Part shown: positions 1 through 15,620 of the stretch, piece after piece
How the letters are laid out: each line of letters begins with the position of its first letter
Numbering within the stretch: position 1 is the first letter of the stretch
NCBI GenBank assembly: GCA_036346205.1
Contig: JARFJB010002032.1
Location: 3,782,501-3,846,500, forward strand
Direction: 5' to 3'
Origin: Vesta saturnalis
Taxonomy: Eukaryota; Arthropoda; Insecta; Coleoptera; Lampyridae
DNA: 64,000 bases
Notes under the pieces: generated by a model
Told to the model about the DNA's origin: nothing
What the model saw: the letters and a program-made list of their open reading frames with translations, nothing else
The model's database searches: none
Translations under genes and position numbers: made by a program

Positions 1-2340
1 ACATATTCCTTAAACTTGATAACTTAAATTTTTTAAACTGTTATCAATTTATCATTTATTGAGGACAATACGGTAAGTGTCTTAATTATGAATGATATTT
101 ATTGTGAAAGTTTCTATTTTACAATTATTAATTATCATGGCGTGAGCACATTGAATATAAAACTCAAGTACTCCAGTAACCAGTAAAGAAGAAGTACTCT
201 CATAGTAAATGACTTAATTACAGGTTTCTTGCACAATTGCAATCAAAAATAGGTAAAGGTTACTAGTTGTTAACTTATTTATTAAATATACCGTCAACAT
301 AATTAAAGGAAGGACAAAGGATATACATGTGAATATGTGGATGAATCTGTATATGTACTTTTACATATAATATTGATACGCTAATAGAAATGAAGCTAAT
401 TTAGGCAACCAACATTACATAAATAAATGTAAACTCCAATAAAATTGCCCCTACCTTTTCTAGAAGTAATAATAGTAATACTAAAATATAAACAACAACC
501 TGAGAATAATTGTACATGTTCATTTGTAAGGTTAGCATTTAATTATAAAAATAATAAATTACCAGATTAAAATTAGGTTTCGACCAATCCATTCTTGACT
601 TAAAAAACGCATAATAAACATTAATATATTTTCGCAAATAGGAATATAGAAGTGTCAAAGGAAAGAAAAATAATAAAAAATTGAGTATGTCTGAATATCT
701 TTTAAAATACGTCTGTGATTCGTATCTGGATTCAGTTAGATTATATGTAAAAATAAGCAGAAAAAGCAATGAAGTAATAGGAATTGCGTACTATTGAATC
801 AAGCCCTATGCGATTTAAATGTTATTTGTAAATCTTTACTGCTAGTGTCCTAAGCATTCCATCCGACTAATTTTTATTTATTTAGGAATTCAAATAAAAA
901 AGATAAATAATCACAATATGAATACACACCAGCTACCTTATTAGTAATTTTATTAAAAAACGTGAAGTTTATGAATTCCTTAGTGTCACATTTTTCACAG
1001 TACCAGAGAAAATGAAACTAATCCAAAATAATCGACTCGGAAGAAAATAAATTTAAACAACGTAACTTCTTTAATAATATGCTTAAATAAAGTATAATAG
1101 TATTATTATTTGAATGGGGGGTAGTTTCTTTTGCCATCACAAAAAGAATTCTTTCATCTGAAGGCATTGTACCAAATCGAGTTGCTCAATTGTAGTCTTG
1201 CCTTATGACTTTGGGGGTCTCACGAGGATACTTCACTTATCTTCTTAGCAAAACCACGAAAATTGCTTTGTTGTACTTTCTCAAACAAATATAAGACTTA
1301 TTAACTTTAAGCAGTATGTTTATTTAAAGGAATTATGCTAAGGTAAAGGAAATAACGTTAACCCTTGCCTTTGTAAATGCGAATATTTAAAAGGATTATT
1401 GTGACTTAGCAGATTTTGTTTTCATTTATCCGAGTGAATAAATATCATTTTTCTTCTTTGTATTGTATATTTTTCAACGGATACGTCTGTCTAGATATAT
1501 TTTCTACTCAATTTGCTTTTATAGAAAATTAGAATCGTTCATAAAGGGGTCGAAATCTAGGCATCCTCGAGGACTTCAAGCAAAGACTTTAAAACCCCCA
1601 ATGCTCGATAAAACTTCACCCTTGCTACGGTTTGTTTCTTAGATTTTGCTATTATCTTAAAAAATAACGAGATAACCTCTTATAATAAATTTCAACGGAC
1701 CCGCTGCTACCATAATTTTATTTGAACGTCTTATCCCAGCTGCCACTTGCACTGATTTTCAAAAATAATCTTATATATAGAAAGGATACACTGCCCAAAC
1801 TATTCGCGTAAGATTTTCTAACAAAATTTAGCTCTTTTGAATTTGCGCTTTGCGCTACATCCAAATAAATTAAATTGTCGTAATTATAAATTCGAGTAAT
1901 ATTAAATTAGTTGCGTTTAAAATACTCTCCGCGTGATAATAAGTTGTTTTTCACTTTTAATTATATTTAGTTATAACAACTTTACAACTTAGTAATTTTT
2001 AAGTGTAGTTGAATATAGAATCTTCATGTTTTGCATCATGTTCATTTAACAAAATTAAGTCGTCCACTAATTTAATTGTGAATACAGCAAAATAAGTTAC
2101 GATTAGTTTAATTTTTGTGTGTATAAATTTTAAATTCAGTCTGTATGCTCTGAAAATCTACACAAGTGGTGATGGTTTAAATTTAAAAGCTATTCTTCTC
2201 CTTGCCAAAAATTTTGATAGTAGGGATTATTGCGAATATTTAGAAAGCTTACTTTGTAAAATTCTGTGATTAAACGTAAATATGAAAATGTAAAATGTTC
2301 ATAACAATGAATATCTTGAGTTTAAATGCTGTATTTAACC
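1..2340. other. AT-rich sequence without recognisable features
   Basis: I see no coding region, RNA gene or clear repeat here. The only ORF of any length (minus strand, about 540-770) has low-complexity hydrophobic composition and matches nothing I recognise. Confidence 0.6.
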
Positions 2341-2342
2341 TT

Positions 2343-2500
2343 AGGCCGGGGACACACGGTCCGTGCGAACGCCCGGTCCGGGTTTTGCCCGGACCCGTGC
2401 CAGAACACACGACCCGGTGTAACGCCTCTTTCTTTACAATAATTAAATTTAAAAAAGTTCAATTTAATTTACCTCGGTCTGGCTCAAATCGGGTCTTGTC
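2343..2500. repeat. GC-rich island with perfect 8-bp hairpin, probable transposon end
   Basis: An abrupt GC-rich block sits in AT-rich DNA and starts with GGCCGGGGACACACGG. It contains a perfect hairpin, GGTCCGGG at 2375-2382 and CCCGGACC at 2388-2395, separated by five bases. A second small inverted repeat (GTCTTGT/ACAAGAC) lies near 2490-2507. Such GC-rich palindromic edges are typical of terminal regions of DNA transposons or MITEs, but I found no matching opposite end in the window. Confidence 0.35.
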
Positions 2501-2664
2501 TTAACAAGACGGGGGTGGTTCGTATCGCGGCGCTCAACACTGTACTCTTTGAATAATACAACAAAACTATTTTAAACGTGTATTACCTATTGTTTTATAA
2601 ATCTAAGATAATCTAACCTACAGGAGATAACATTAATATAACGAAAAATTACAATAGTATAACA

Positions 2665-2770
2665 AAACAAATCTGATTGGGTGTTCCTCGGGATGTCCTG
2701 GTTAGCAGCGCCCGTTTGGCTGGTCCCCCGTGGACGGTAATGGTTCTCACTGGCTCCTGACCCGTTTCTG
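2665..2770 (-). other. Exon-like GC-rich island with possible splice acceptor (minus strand)
   Basis: Read on the minus strand, a pyrimidine-rich tract ending in CAG (CAG at 2770-2768) is followed by about 100 bases of GC-richer, exon-like sequence. It lies about 1.6 kb downstream of the minus-strand promoter-like module at 4415-4480. This could be a small exon of a retroelement or an old gene. No protein identity can be assigned. Confidence 0.2.
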
Positions 2771-3908
2771 TGGAAATATAAATTATTGTGGTTCAATGGT
2801 TGGTGTGTTATGACCCAAAAATCCTACTAATGATAATTTAATCTGATCTGTTACGACTGCTCAGGCCTGCCCTGTACACGGTAGCCTGGTATTTGTTCAG
2901 GTGGCGCTATGTAAAATTCTATATATTTTAGATAAGCTGGGGCAACGGACGCGTTGGTGTCTTTAAGCAGGTCAACGAGAAAATCAATAATTTAAAGTAA
3001 CCTTGGTGCGCATGACTATTCTTATACGTAATTTGGCTTTCACACTGGCTGGATGAGCTCAGTACTGGGAATGCTTTATACAAGACAGGTTACTATTTAC
3101 ATGTATTAAATGCACATTGTACGTACGCGTTTAATTATTTAACCTAACTAAACAAGCTAATCTCAGAATTTCCTAATTAATGGAGAACGTATTTACAGTA
3201 ATGAAATGAATATCTAACATTTATTTATGCCCGAAAATAAATGTATTAATTCTTTATTATTCGGCAAAACGTGTATTTTTGTTAAACGCGTATACTTTTC
3301 GTATTAGCGAAACTTACTGTAACTAACAAATACAGGGAAGACGGAGTTTATCACGATCTTTTACGTTAATAACTATTAAAGATTGCTTCTTTATTAATTG
3401 TTATAAACGAATTAATCGGAGTCGAGTTTACACGACCTTTTAGGACTGCACGTAATAAATTGAACAATTCTGAGAATTGTTTCCGACGGAATGCAGGTGT
3501 TTCAAGTAAGTGATTTGAATGTGTTTGCGGACGCAGGAGTACGTTTACTGTAATTTATCACGTAGACACACCACGGGTTCGTCTTTATATCTGGAGGATC
3601 ACGCGGGTGAACTCTACGAATGCGGCTTCTGGTATTGAGATTACCTCTAGGTGAAGGCGTCGCTTGTTTGTATTGCTATTTTCCTCAGGACCAGGTCGGT
3701 GTATTGTATGTGTAATATCTGGTTAATGGAGAGCCCTTGCTAAGATTCTGGGTCCAAGCCCGTTGACTGCTATATCAAGGGTTCTACCTGGTGGAGCGAT
3801 AGAATTTGAGCGAGTACCATTCTTTACGCTGGAGTAAATGGAAGATGCCTTCTGGGCGTTAGCCCGAAGTAGCAACGTCCTGGTATGTGTGTATGTATGT
3901 CGAAGACA

Positions 3909-4002
3909 ACTTCAGGCTTTACAGCCTGTCGTTTACTTCTAGTGTGTGTGTGTGTGTGTACTGGAACGGTTAGATCACTTCAGGCTCTGCAGCCCGTCGT
4001 TT
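3909..4002 (+). repeat. Two diverged copies of a 26-bp motif around a (GT)n run
   Basis: ACTTCAGGCT begins at 3909 and again at 3977. The following sixteen bases are similar in both copies, giving a period of 68 bp with a short (GT)n run between them. This looks like a local duplication in noncoding sequence. Confidence 0.5.
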
Positions 4003-4321
4003 CTCTAGGTGTCTGGTGTAATGTTTTAGAAAAGTGGTGTAATAAAACTTACGTGCTGTTAACCTTAGCGCAACTCAACCAGCAGTTTGATTGTATAAAG
4101 CTGATTGACTGGTGACGGCGGCGAAGTAACGTGACTAAAAATGCACGATGATTCAGGATAAACGGATGCGGTAATCGGCAGGTCGGCGACGTATACAACG
4201 ACACTAACTACGGCAGGCGCGTGGTCTAGGTCTTGGTTCTGGCTGCTGAAGACGCGAGCGTATCAGGATAGCGGAGTCGCGAAGTAACAAGTAGTGGCAG
4301 GTGGTCACGAATAAGTAGACG

Positions 4322-4391
4322 CAAAGTAGTCGCGAAGCGAAGCAACGGAAAAGTAGCAAAGTAGTCGCGAAGCGAAGTAACGGAAAAGTAG
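4322..4391 (+). repeat. 35-bp tandem duplication
   Basis: The unit starting CAAAGTAGTCGCGAAGCGAA occurs at 4322 and 4357, back to back, with one base difference. Related pieces (GCGAAGTAAC) also occur just upstream near 4275 and at 4120, suggesting a longer decayed array. Confidence 0.8.
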
Positions 4392-4480
4392 GATTTCTTC
4401 CGGTAGCGCCGCGGTTTTTATAGATGATTCGCGGTGGGTGGATCCGGTTTCTATGCAGGGGTCCTCTGGCTGTGATTGGC
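4385..4480 (-). promoter_or_regulatory. Promoter-like CCAAT plus TATA module, minus strand
   Basis: On the minus strand an inverted-sense CCAAT box (ATTGG at 4475-4479 on plus) is followed about 55 bases downstream by TATAAAAA (4415-4422 on plus). The surrounding sequence is GC-rich and CpG-containing. The spacing fits an RNA polymerase II promoter pointing left, perhaps of a retroelement. No transcript evidence exists in the sequence itself. Confidence 0.3.
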
Positions 4481-5045
4481 TGAGGGTTCTCGGACGTAAT
4501 AGCATTTTATGCTTTTTAACATCTACGTCGGAGGGGATAGAAATTAATTATTTATGGTGCAATATTGCGCAATCTTTTGTAATGGGATTTAATTTTAAAC
4601 AACTGTACCTATCTTAATTACTGTAGGGCAATTAAAAAAAAATTAATTACATAAATTTAAGTAAAGTTAAGCTGGATCTTTACACCGGGATCCCATTTTA
4701 GAAAAAAGACAACTTCATGGCGCTTTCTATTCTTTATTTTTAGAGTTGCGGGATGATAATTGTAAGTTTTTTAACTACTTTCGAATGTCTGTGGCGTCAT
4801 TTGACGAACTTCTAGAAAAGATAAAGGTACAGATTCAAGGACAAGATACCAACATGAGAAACTGCGTTTCACCACAGAGATGCTTGCAGTAAGCTTAAGG
4901 TAGGTTCTATAACGGTGATAAATTTCGTTTTAGAAAAATTGTTATTATATTATTGTTATTTATTCAGTACGTTTGGGAAAAAATAAAAGTAGATAATAAT
5001 TTATAAGTACTGTTTAATGGAACAAATCCTACACACAACAAATAA

Positions 5046-5621
5046 TTAAAATACTACATCTGAATATGGTAAATAAACGTTTGTTTCATCAGATGACTCT
5101 GTATTCTGGGTTTCTAGAGACGCTTGACCTATAGATGGAATTAACTGGGTGTGTTGTGGTTGTTGATGTGATGCAATTAACTGGGTTGGCTGAAGAGGAG
5201 GAGTTTGACTTGGTGATGAATTAAAGTGGGCAGGTTGAGGTGATGTGAATGGTTGTCCAATGTAGTGGATTGGTTGAGACGGTTGCCCGTAATTGCCGAA
5301 AATTGGAAATGGATCTTGACATGATTGGGTACTGGTACATGATGCAGCTGGTAGGTGGGCAGTTGGTTGGTAGGTGGTATGAGGAATGTGTTGCCTTTGG
5401 ATGTCCTTCAACAACTGTAGAACACCCATTTGAAAGTCGACTGTTTGGAAGTCATTAAATTTTGACAACGTTGGCAAAATTCCCTTGAAAACATGAGGTG
5501 TCGGTCTGGTTCCGGTTCTGGTATTTCGACCTGTATCTAATAAACGACGCATCTTCAAGGGTACGTCTATGGGAACTTTTTTCATATTTAGAGGTATTTC
5601 ACCTCCCGAAATTTGTTGCAA
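5046..5621 (-). pseudogene. BESS-like domain protein fragment with Q/P-rich tail
   Basis: The open frame encodes 191 residues. Residues about 46-72 (ILPTLSKFNDFQTVDFQMG, then VLQLLKDIQ) resemble a BESS motif, the C-terminal protein-interaction motif of insect MADF-BESS regulators and of some transposon accessory proteins. The rest, about residues 75-180, is rich in Gln, Pro, Ser and Thr with no fold signature. No MADF DNA-binding domain is present, so the gene is 5'-truncated. The first residues run into a transposon-like terminus (ACAGGGTGTCCCG on the minus strand, ending near 5640), so the apparent start is probably mobile-element sequence fused to the fragment. BESS is a by-eye call; it could also be a Harbinger-type second ORF. 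Confidence 0.45.
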
Positions 5622-5639
5622 TATTTACGGGACACCCTG

Positions 5640-6055
5640 TATATAAAAATACTAAATTGCGGGAATTGTGATAAATACTACATTGGACAAACAGAAGTTT
5701 TAGTAAACGTCTTTCCGAATATGTTAGTTCGTATAAAAACAATACTGAAACTTCTAACTAGGCGTTACATTTAAACTTAGAAAAACACATTTTAGAAAAA
5801 AATTTTGAAATTTTGCATATGGAAAACGCAGGCAAAAGATTAGACGTTTTAGAATCATTAGAAATTTTGAAAAACAAAAATACAGGTTTGTTGTGAAACG
5901 ATGAAATTGATTTATACTATTCGCCATTGTTTAAATTTCCCTCTTTATCACGTAATAAGTTGTTAACCTTCTACCACAATCGTAAACAGCCAGACTGATT
6001 TACGCCTTATTTTTATCAATTATTTGCTAATTTTTAATTAAAAGTTTACAGAAAT
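5640..6055 (+). pseudogene. Penelope-like retroelement, decayed GIY-YIG endonuclease region
   Basis: Conceptual translation across frames gives CGNCDKYYIGQT, a cysteine pair followed by the YIG part of a GIY-YIG endonuclease. Next come a segment with the SEY/SEH-like helix and a long conserved-looking tail with the motif LDVLESLEILK. This order (CxxC, YIG, Arg/His helix, C-terminal tail) is that of the endonuclease end of Penelope-like retroelements. At least two frameshifts and several stops break it, and the reverse transcriptase part is absent upstream. Confidence 0.6.
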
Positions 6056-6137
6056 CATCAAGTAATGAATTTATATCCCCTCAGACGTGAATTTCAAAAC
6101 GAGTTTTGTTACATCCGGATCCTCGCCAGTCTATCAG

Positions 6138-6315
6138 CCAATCACGGCATTAGAAGCCCGACAAGAAGCCGCCTCCGTCCTCCGCGGATTTTAAATAAAC
6201 CCGCGAGACGCGATACAGACGCTCTCATTCCGTTGGGCCAAATCGACCCATTCCCCTGGGTCTCTCCGGAGACTTAGGCCCGATCCTGTTCACTCTGATT
6301 CCCCTGGGTCTCTTT
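6138..6315 (+). promoter_or_regulatory. Promoter-like CCAAT plus TATA-like module with duplicated motif
   Basis: CCAATCA (6138-6144) is followed about 50 bases later by a TATA-like TTTTAAATAAA (6189-6199) in a CpG-rich stretch. Downstream, the 16-bp motif ATTCCCCTGGGTCTCT occurs at 6250 and 6298, 48 bp apart. The arrangement mirrors the minus-strand module near 4400-4480 and points right. It may be the 5' region of a retroelement or an old gene. No ORF follows directly. Confidence 0.3.
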
Positions 6316-10588
<4,273 letters not shown>

Positions 10589-10722
10589 CTGTTTACTTGT
10601 TAATTGTTACGGTATGAACTGGCAGTAAAATCGACATAAAACCAGAAATGGGCACCAGGATATTTGAAATGTCACAATATAGGATGAAATGCCTAATTAC
10701 TATAGTTTACAGCTCGCTCAAA

Positions 10723-10844
10723 ATACCCAAATAACTTGCAGGTAAGCATATTATTTGGGTATCTCAGCTGGCCCTAGAGCCGCCTGTGGTGATTAAGTAT
10801 AGGTATAAGTAATCACCACAGGCGGCTCTAGGACCAGCAGAGAT
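10723..10844. repeat. Compact double-hairpin element
   Basis: Two nested-end hairpins lie side by side. The first has perfect 12-bp arms, ATACCCAAATAA at 10723-10734 and its complement at 10751-10762. The second has 35-bp arms at 10761-10795 and 10810-10844 with only two mismatches and a 14-base loop. The low divergence between the arms suggests a young foldback MITE or a structured RNA. No flanking target duplication is obvious. Confidence 0.75.
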
Positions 10845-12790
10845 CTTTCGCCAACCGAAAGGCTTAAAAAAAAACATTTGCACGCTTAAATAAAATAATA
10901 GCGTGCCGCAAAAATCAATCAATTCTTTGATAAACAAACACTAATCTCTAGTTAGGTTACGTTAATGCCGAAACTTAATATGTAAAATAATTTTCACCTC
11001 GCCAAACAAAAATATGGTAATCTATTAATAATAAAAAACAAAAGTTTTAACTGTGTACACAATCCTTTGAGAACTTTCGGCCGTGATTGTTTCATTCAAA
11101 CCAAACTACATTAATTTAAGAAGGAAATTAAAAAATAAATACGAAAATTGCTTGTCCTAAGATGCTGTGTAATCGTAGGTTCACATAATAAAAAAACACA
11201 AACCCAATAACCTAAATAAGTGTAATGTACATAAATTAAATAATAATACAGGAACAAAGAAATCGGAGACAATGTTGGTTATAAAATAAAAATCAAGGAG
11301 CCTATCTATATTTGGGGGTGATTCTAGCTAGAATTTGCAAACTACCTTCTAATAAACCTATAGTAATTTTTATACAGACGTTCGGCAGCTTGAATCACAT
11401 TAATAAATACTTCAAATAAATTTGGACGATTCTTTGGATGAAAGCACTGTCCTTATAATTTAAACAATAAAATAATCTCTAAAAATATTAAACAATGCGT
11501 TCATGCTTTCATTTTTATACCTAAATAACATTATAATGAAATACACTGAAATATTTATTTAAATTTTGCCAATAACCATATTAAAAAAACAGATAAGTTA
11601 CCTTTCATTGATGAAGCCCCTTTCGTGACACAAAATCTAGTACGGACGATAAATGCTGAAGACGATTATGATATCATACAGCTGGTGACGGCTGCCTTTT
11701 GCTCCGAATTATTGTAGGATTCTCAATGGATCGTGTACGCAAATGTTTACATTGACACGTAATTCGTTCACTTGGTTTTAATTTTTTTAAATGTACTGCT
11801 CAAGCAAAATTGTTTACAGCGGTTGCTTATTATCTTCACAAAACTTTAACGTACAAGTTCTGATTAATTCGTATGACTTTAAATTACAAAAAAAGATCTT
11901 ATTTGTTTAGCAGCAGGTCCTTAAGGATTCAGTAAACACAACGATAAATGATCTCGTGTAGGTTTAACACTTATATGATCCCTTTTTGAATTTTGGCTTA
12001 GGAGAAAAATGCCCTTTTCCGAAAATTCGGTCTACACGAGCCTTGATCAACGTCGTTTCGCGATAACAAGGCCGCCCTAAACTATACACTTCTACGCCTG
12101 TACTACTACTGCTAACATAAAAACTTTACTTTCTGCCACATTGGTTTTCCAACCACCTCCACCCTAATTTGCCCAAAAAACCTAAATATATCACTCTGAG
12201 CATACACGAAGCCTAAATTCGAAAAATGTCGGGAGAGATTACTTTGTCAGCAAGCCTGTTTCTACTCGAAATATTATCTGGATATTTAAACTCTTACCAA
12301 TCGGAACGGTGCCTATTTGGCGGCTAACTAGAACTTCTGCAAAAGATATACCTTACAATGTAATATTTGACTACGCTCTTTAATTAAATTTTATATGATG
12401 CAATCTCAACGTGATTTAACCAAATTCCCTATCCCTATTTACAAGTACACTAATGAATGTTTCCTTTCAAACTCTAGTAAGAGGGTTTCCCTAAATATCG
12501 ATGCCAGAACGTAAATCACATTCTCCTGCTTCCATTTTTACTACGATCTACAACACAAACTTCATTTTCGTTTTAGTAAATACAAAAAAAAAGAATTTTT
12601 AAACCTTCAAATTACGTAAACGGCAAAAGAAAACGTTACAATCGAAAAGTTTCTCCCATCATTACTGCGTTGTTACATCCCATTACGAGAACATATACCC
12701 CGTTTAGAATGTTCGGTACTAAAAAATAATTTAGAAATTCAAAATTTATCGGCGAATCTTGATAAACTCATGGATACATGACATAATATA
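10845..12790. other. AT-rich stretch without recognised genes
   Basis: No ORF with protein-like composition, no tRNA-like boxes and no strong repeat were seen. Short runs of A are frequent. Confidence 0.5.
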
Positions 12791-12799
12791 CTCACCATT

Positions 12800-13260
12800 T
12801 TTTACAATTCTTTAAATTTTCAAAATTGAATATGGCCGCTGTTAGAATCACATATACATTTTTTTTGTAGAAATATATATTTCTGATACCGTTCAAAACA
12901 TAAAAGAATAGGAAATAGATATGCGTAGTTAAATAAAGCTTCTTTAAAGAGATTTCTTTACGTAACAAATTACGGTATAAATGTAAGCCTACATGTAAGG
13001 GGTCAAACTTAAGCAATTGCTCGAAATTGATTTATTCAAAATTCTCAACAAGCATTTTGTTTTTTTTTATATTGTGTAGGCAACCAGCCACTCTTATGAA
13101 CTAACCTGCTTCTTCTACAACTACTAGTATAGGAGATATGAATTTTCAAATATTTAATATTGGTATTGTTATAACTTTTCTAACTATTTTGGTTACAAGC
13201 TTTGGAAATAAACTTTGTTTACTTGCGATGTGCATTATCCTGTGCGTGTTGCGTGTTTTC
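12800..13260 (+). repeat. Repeat copy 1 of an inverted pair
   Basis: This stretch matches, with moderate divergence and indels, the reverse complement of 15175-15620. Shared landmarks include GAGATTTCTTTACGTAA, CTTTGGAAATAAACTTTGTT and ATGAATTTTCAAATATTTAA. It is noncoding; short ORFs inside it on either strand are not conserved between the copies. It could be one arm of a 2.8-kb element or an independent insertion of a common repeat. Confidence 0.75.
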
Positions 13261-13473
13261 AGAAATTGCGTGCTTCGTATGGCGTGGTATCGTGTACATA
13301 TATTTACGTTATTGCGGTGTTTGCGTGTCACAATAAATAACATGTGCGTGTTATACGTGAGTGCGTCATATACATATGTGGTGTGAGGTTATAATCGACT
13401 TTTCACTATCGAATTATTAGCTCATTTACAATTTTTGAAGTTTCGTCAAATCGACCATGCTCTGGATGTCGGT

Positions 13474-13715
13474 TATGTGCTGTGCTGGCGTTCGTCGTTG
13501 TGGTGTGGTGTGCTTGTTGCGTGTGGTGTTACGTGGTTGCGTGTGCTCGTAGTGCGTGTGCGTGTGCGTGCGTGTGTGTGCGTGGTGTCGTGAGGTGTGT
13601 GCGGTGCGTGCATGCGTGTGCGTGTGCGTGCGTGTTGGTGCGGTGCGTGTGCGTGTTGCGTGTGCGTGATGTGCGTGATGTGCGTGCGTGTGCGATAAAC
13701 TGCTGTGATACGTGA
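13474..13715 (+). repeat. GT/GC-rich low-complexity array
   Basis: Irregular GTGTGCGTGCGT repeats occupy about 240 bases between the two repeat arms. A 77-codon Cys/Val/Arg-rich frame across it is a by-product of the repeat. Confidence 0.9.
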
Positions 13716-13719
13716 GGTC

Positions 13720-15174
13720 GTGTGAGTATAAATGTTTTACCTATCGGTCCGGATAAATTAAGTAAAATTATTTAAGACGGTCATGCAAGTTGACTATCGC
13801 GATAATTCGTCAGCGCCAACACGTAACCTTGTAGATCAATTCCTCTTTGGATTAAGGGTAAATGCGGTCCAAGTAGCGTCAGTGAAGACGTCGGTGTTCC
13901 AGGGTTTCTGAAGGCTTAAATCGGTGCCGATGCCAAAGACTTGTGTCGCTGTTGAGTCGGAAATGCGCGGTATCGGTGGTATGAATTCAAAAATAATTTA
14001 GTTACAAAGAAATAAAACTATTGATACGGAGGTCGGGAACAAATGTTTTCTATTCCGGATAAATAATAAGAAAAATTAATTTTATAAGTTGGAAGTTAGA
14101 CAACGATTCGTCAAACGAAACAAAATATATAAATCAACCTCTCGGTCTCAGTTTGAGAAAAATAGGTTGTTATGGCAGGTAAAAGGAACAAATTAAATTA
14201 ATATTTCTCGGACAAAAAGAATACTAAAGAAAATTGGGTGGTTACGGTGCGAGCCTTTACTTTATTAGAGCAGCTGAAAAAAAGCAAAACGCACTATAGT
14301 GCTTGGCGATATCAATAAATAAAATAATTTTTCGCCAACGGTGGCGAAAAAAAATACCTAAATTCCTGAAAAAGGTAACAAACAAGAACCAAAAACGCAT
14401 TCAAGAAATAAGCTAATAATTGTTTCATACACGGTCAGCTATCACTGAAAAAAATGGTAATGATAAAACAAAATTAAAAACTCCAGTGATTAAAATAATT
14501 AACAGAACCAAGGAAAAATATATATAATTGCCAGCGGCGACGTAAAACTAAAACTACTTTCAAATTAATATACACTAAAAATGTCGTTTGTCTAAACACG
14601 CTGTAAACTAGTTAACGCTTGTAATCTGTTTGAGACGGCCTAACGGCTGTTAATAAAACAATTATTTAGTCGAAATGGAATTAATAACTTTGCACACGCG
14701 CAAATACAACGTTAGTTAAATATATTTCCCGTACGTAAAATATCTACTAATATAAGATTTACTATTTGTATCTTACGTAAAAAACTAGGTGAATGCTAGT
14801 GAATTACAGGACTTTCTTGCAAAATACTAAAAAATATATGGGGTAGTTTTATATCTTTTAAATATTTAATGAAATCCAAAAACTGACCGCAATAACCCCC
14901 TCCCCCCTTACCGAGCCATCCAAACATCATGGCCGATATTGACGCAATTTGGCCAAAAGTTGTCAAATGAGTCGATTTAGCGATAGTGAAAAAAATGTCG
15001 GTTGCATAACCTTCTATACCTACATATGTACATGTAGGCTGAAAGTTAAAAATAGATATCTCACTTATCTTTCAAGGTAACTACGGACTGTTTCATATCA
15101 TTTTAAAGCAAATTTCGCTCCCTTTCAAATAAAGTAAGAGTATGTGTATGTTATACCAGCAATACGAGGAGCGT
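13720..15174. other. Unassigned sequence between inverted repeat copies
   Basis: This AT-rich sequence has no long ORF and no recognised transposase. If the flanking copies are terminal repeats of one element, its internal gene has been lost or has decayed past recognition. Confidence 0.5.
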
Positions 15175-15620
15175 TTTCAATTTCCGGAAAAACCAGAAGC
15201 AGTCTTTTCATCAGGATAATATCATTTCATTAGCGCAAATGAACAAAGTTTATTTCCAAAATCTCAAGTTATGTTAGTATCAATATTAAATATTTGAAAA
15301 TTCATATCTCCCATACTAGTAGCTTTAGAAGAAGCAAGTTAGTTGCATTCATAAGAGTGGCTGGTTGCTTACAAAATATAAAAAAATGTTTGTAGAAATT
15401 TTTGAATAAATCAATTTCGAAGAATTCCTTAAGTTTGACCCCTTAAATTTATATCATAATTTATTACGTAAAGAAATCTCTTTAAAAAACCTTTATTTAA
15501 CTACCCATATCTATTTCCAATTCTTTTATAACTTGAACGGTATCGGAAATATAAATTTCTATAAAAAAAAATGTAACTGCGGCCATAGTCAATTTTGAAA
15601 GTTTTATAAAATTGCAAAAA
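15175..15620 (-). repeat. Repeat copy 2 of an inverted pair
   Basis: This is the reverse-complement partner of 12800-13260, sharing the same landmark motifs in inverted order and extending at least 400 bases. Divergence is by eye roughly 20-30 percent, so the pair is old. Confidence 0.75.

Noticed and set aside
12792..13386. Small ORFs on both strands inside the inverted repeat copy
   Set aside because: Not conserved in the second copy at 15175-15620.
13482..13715. 77-codon Cys/Val/Ala-rich ORF
   Set aside because: Simple-repeat translation without any domain.
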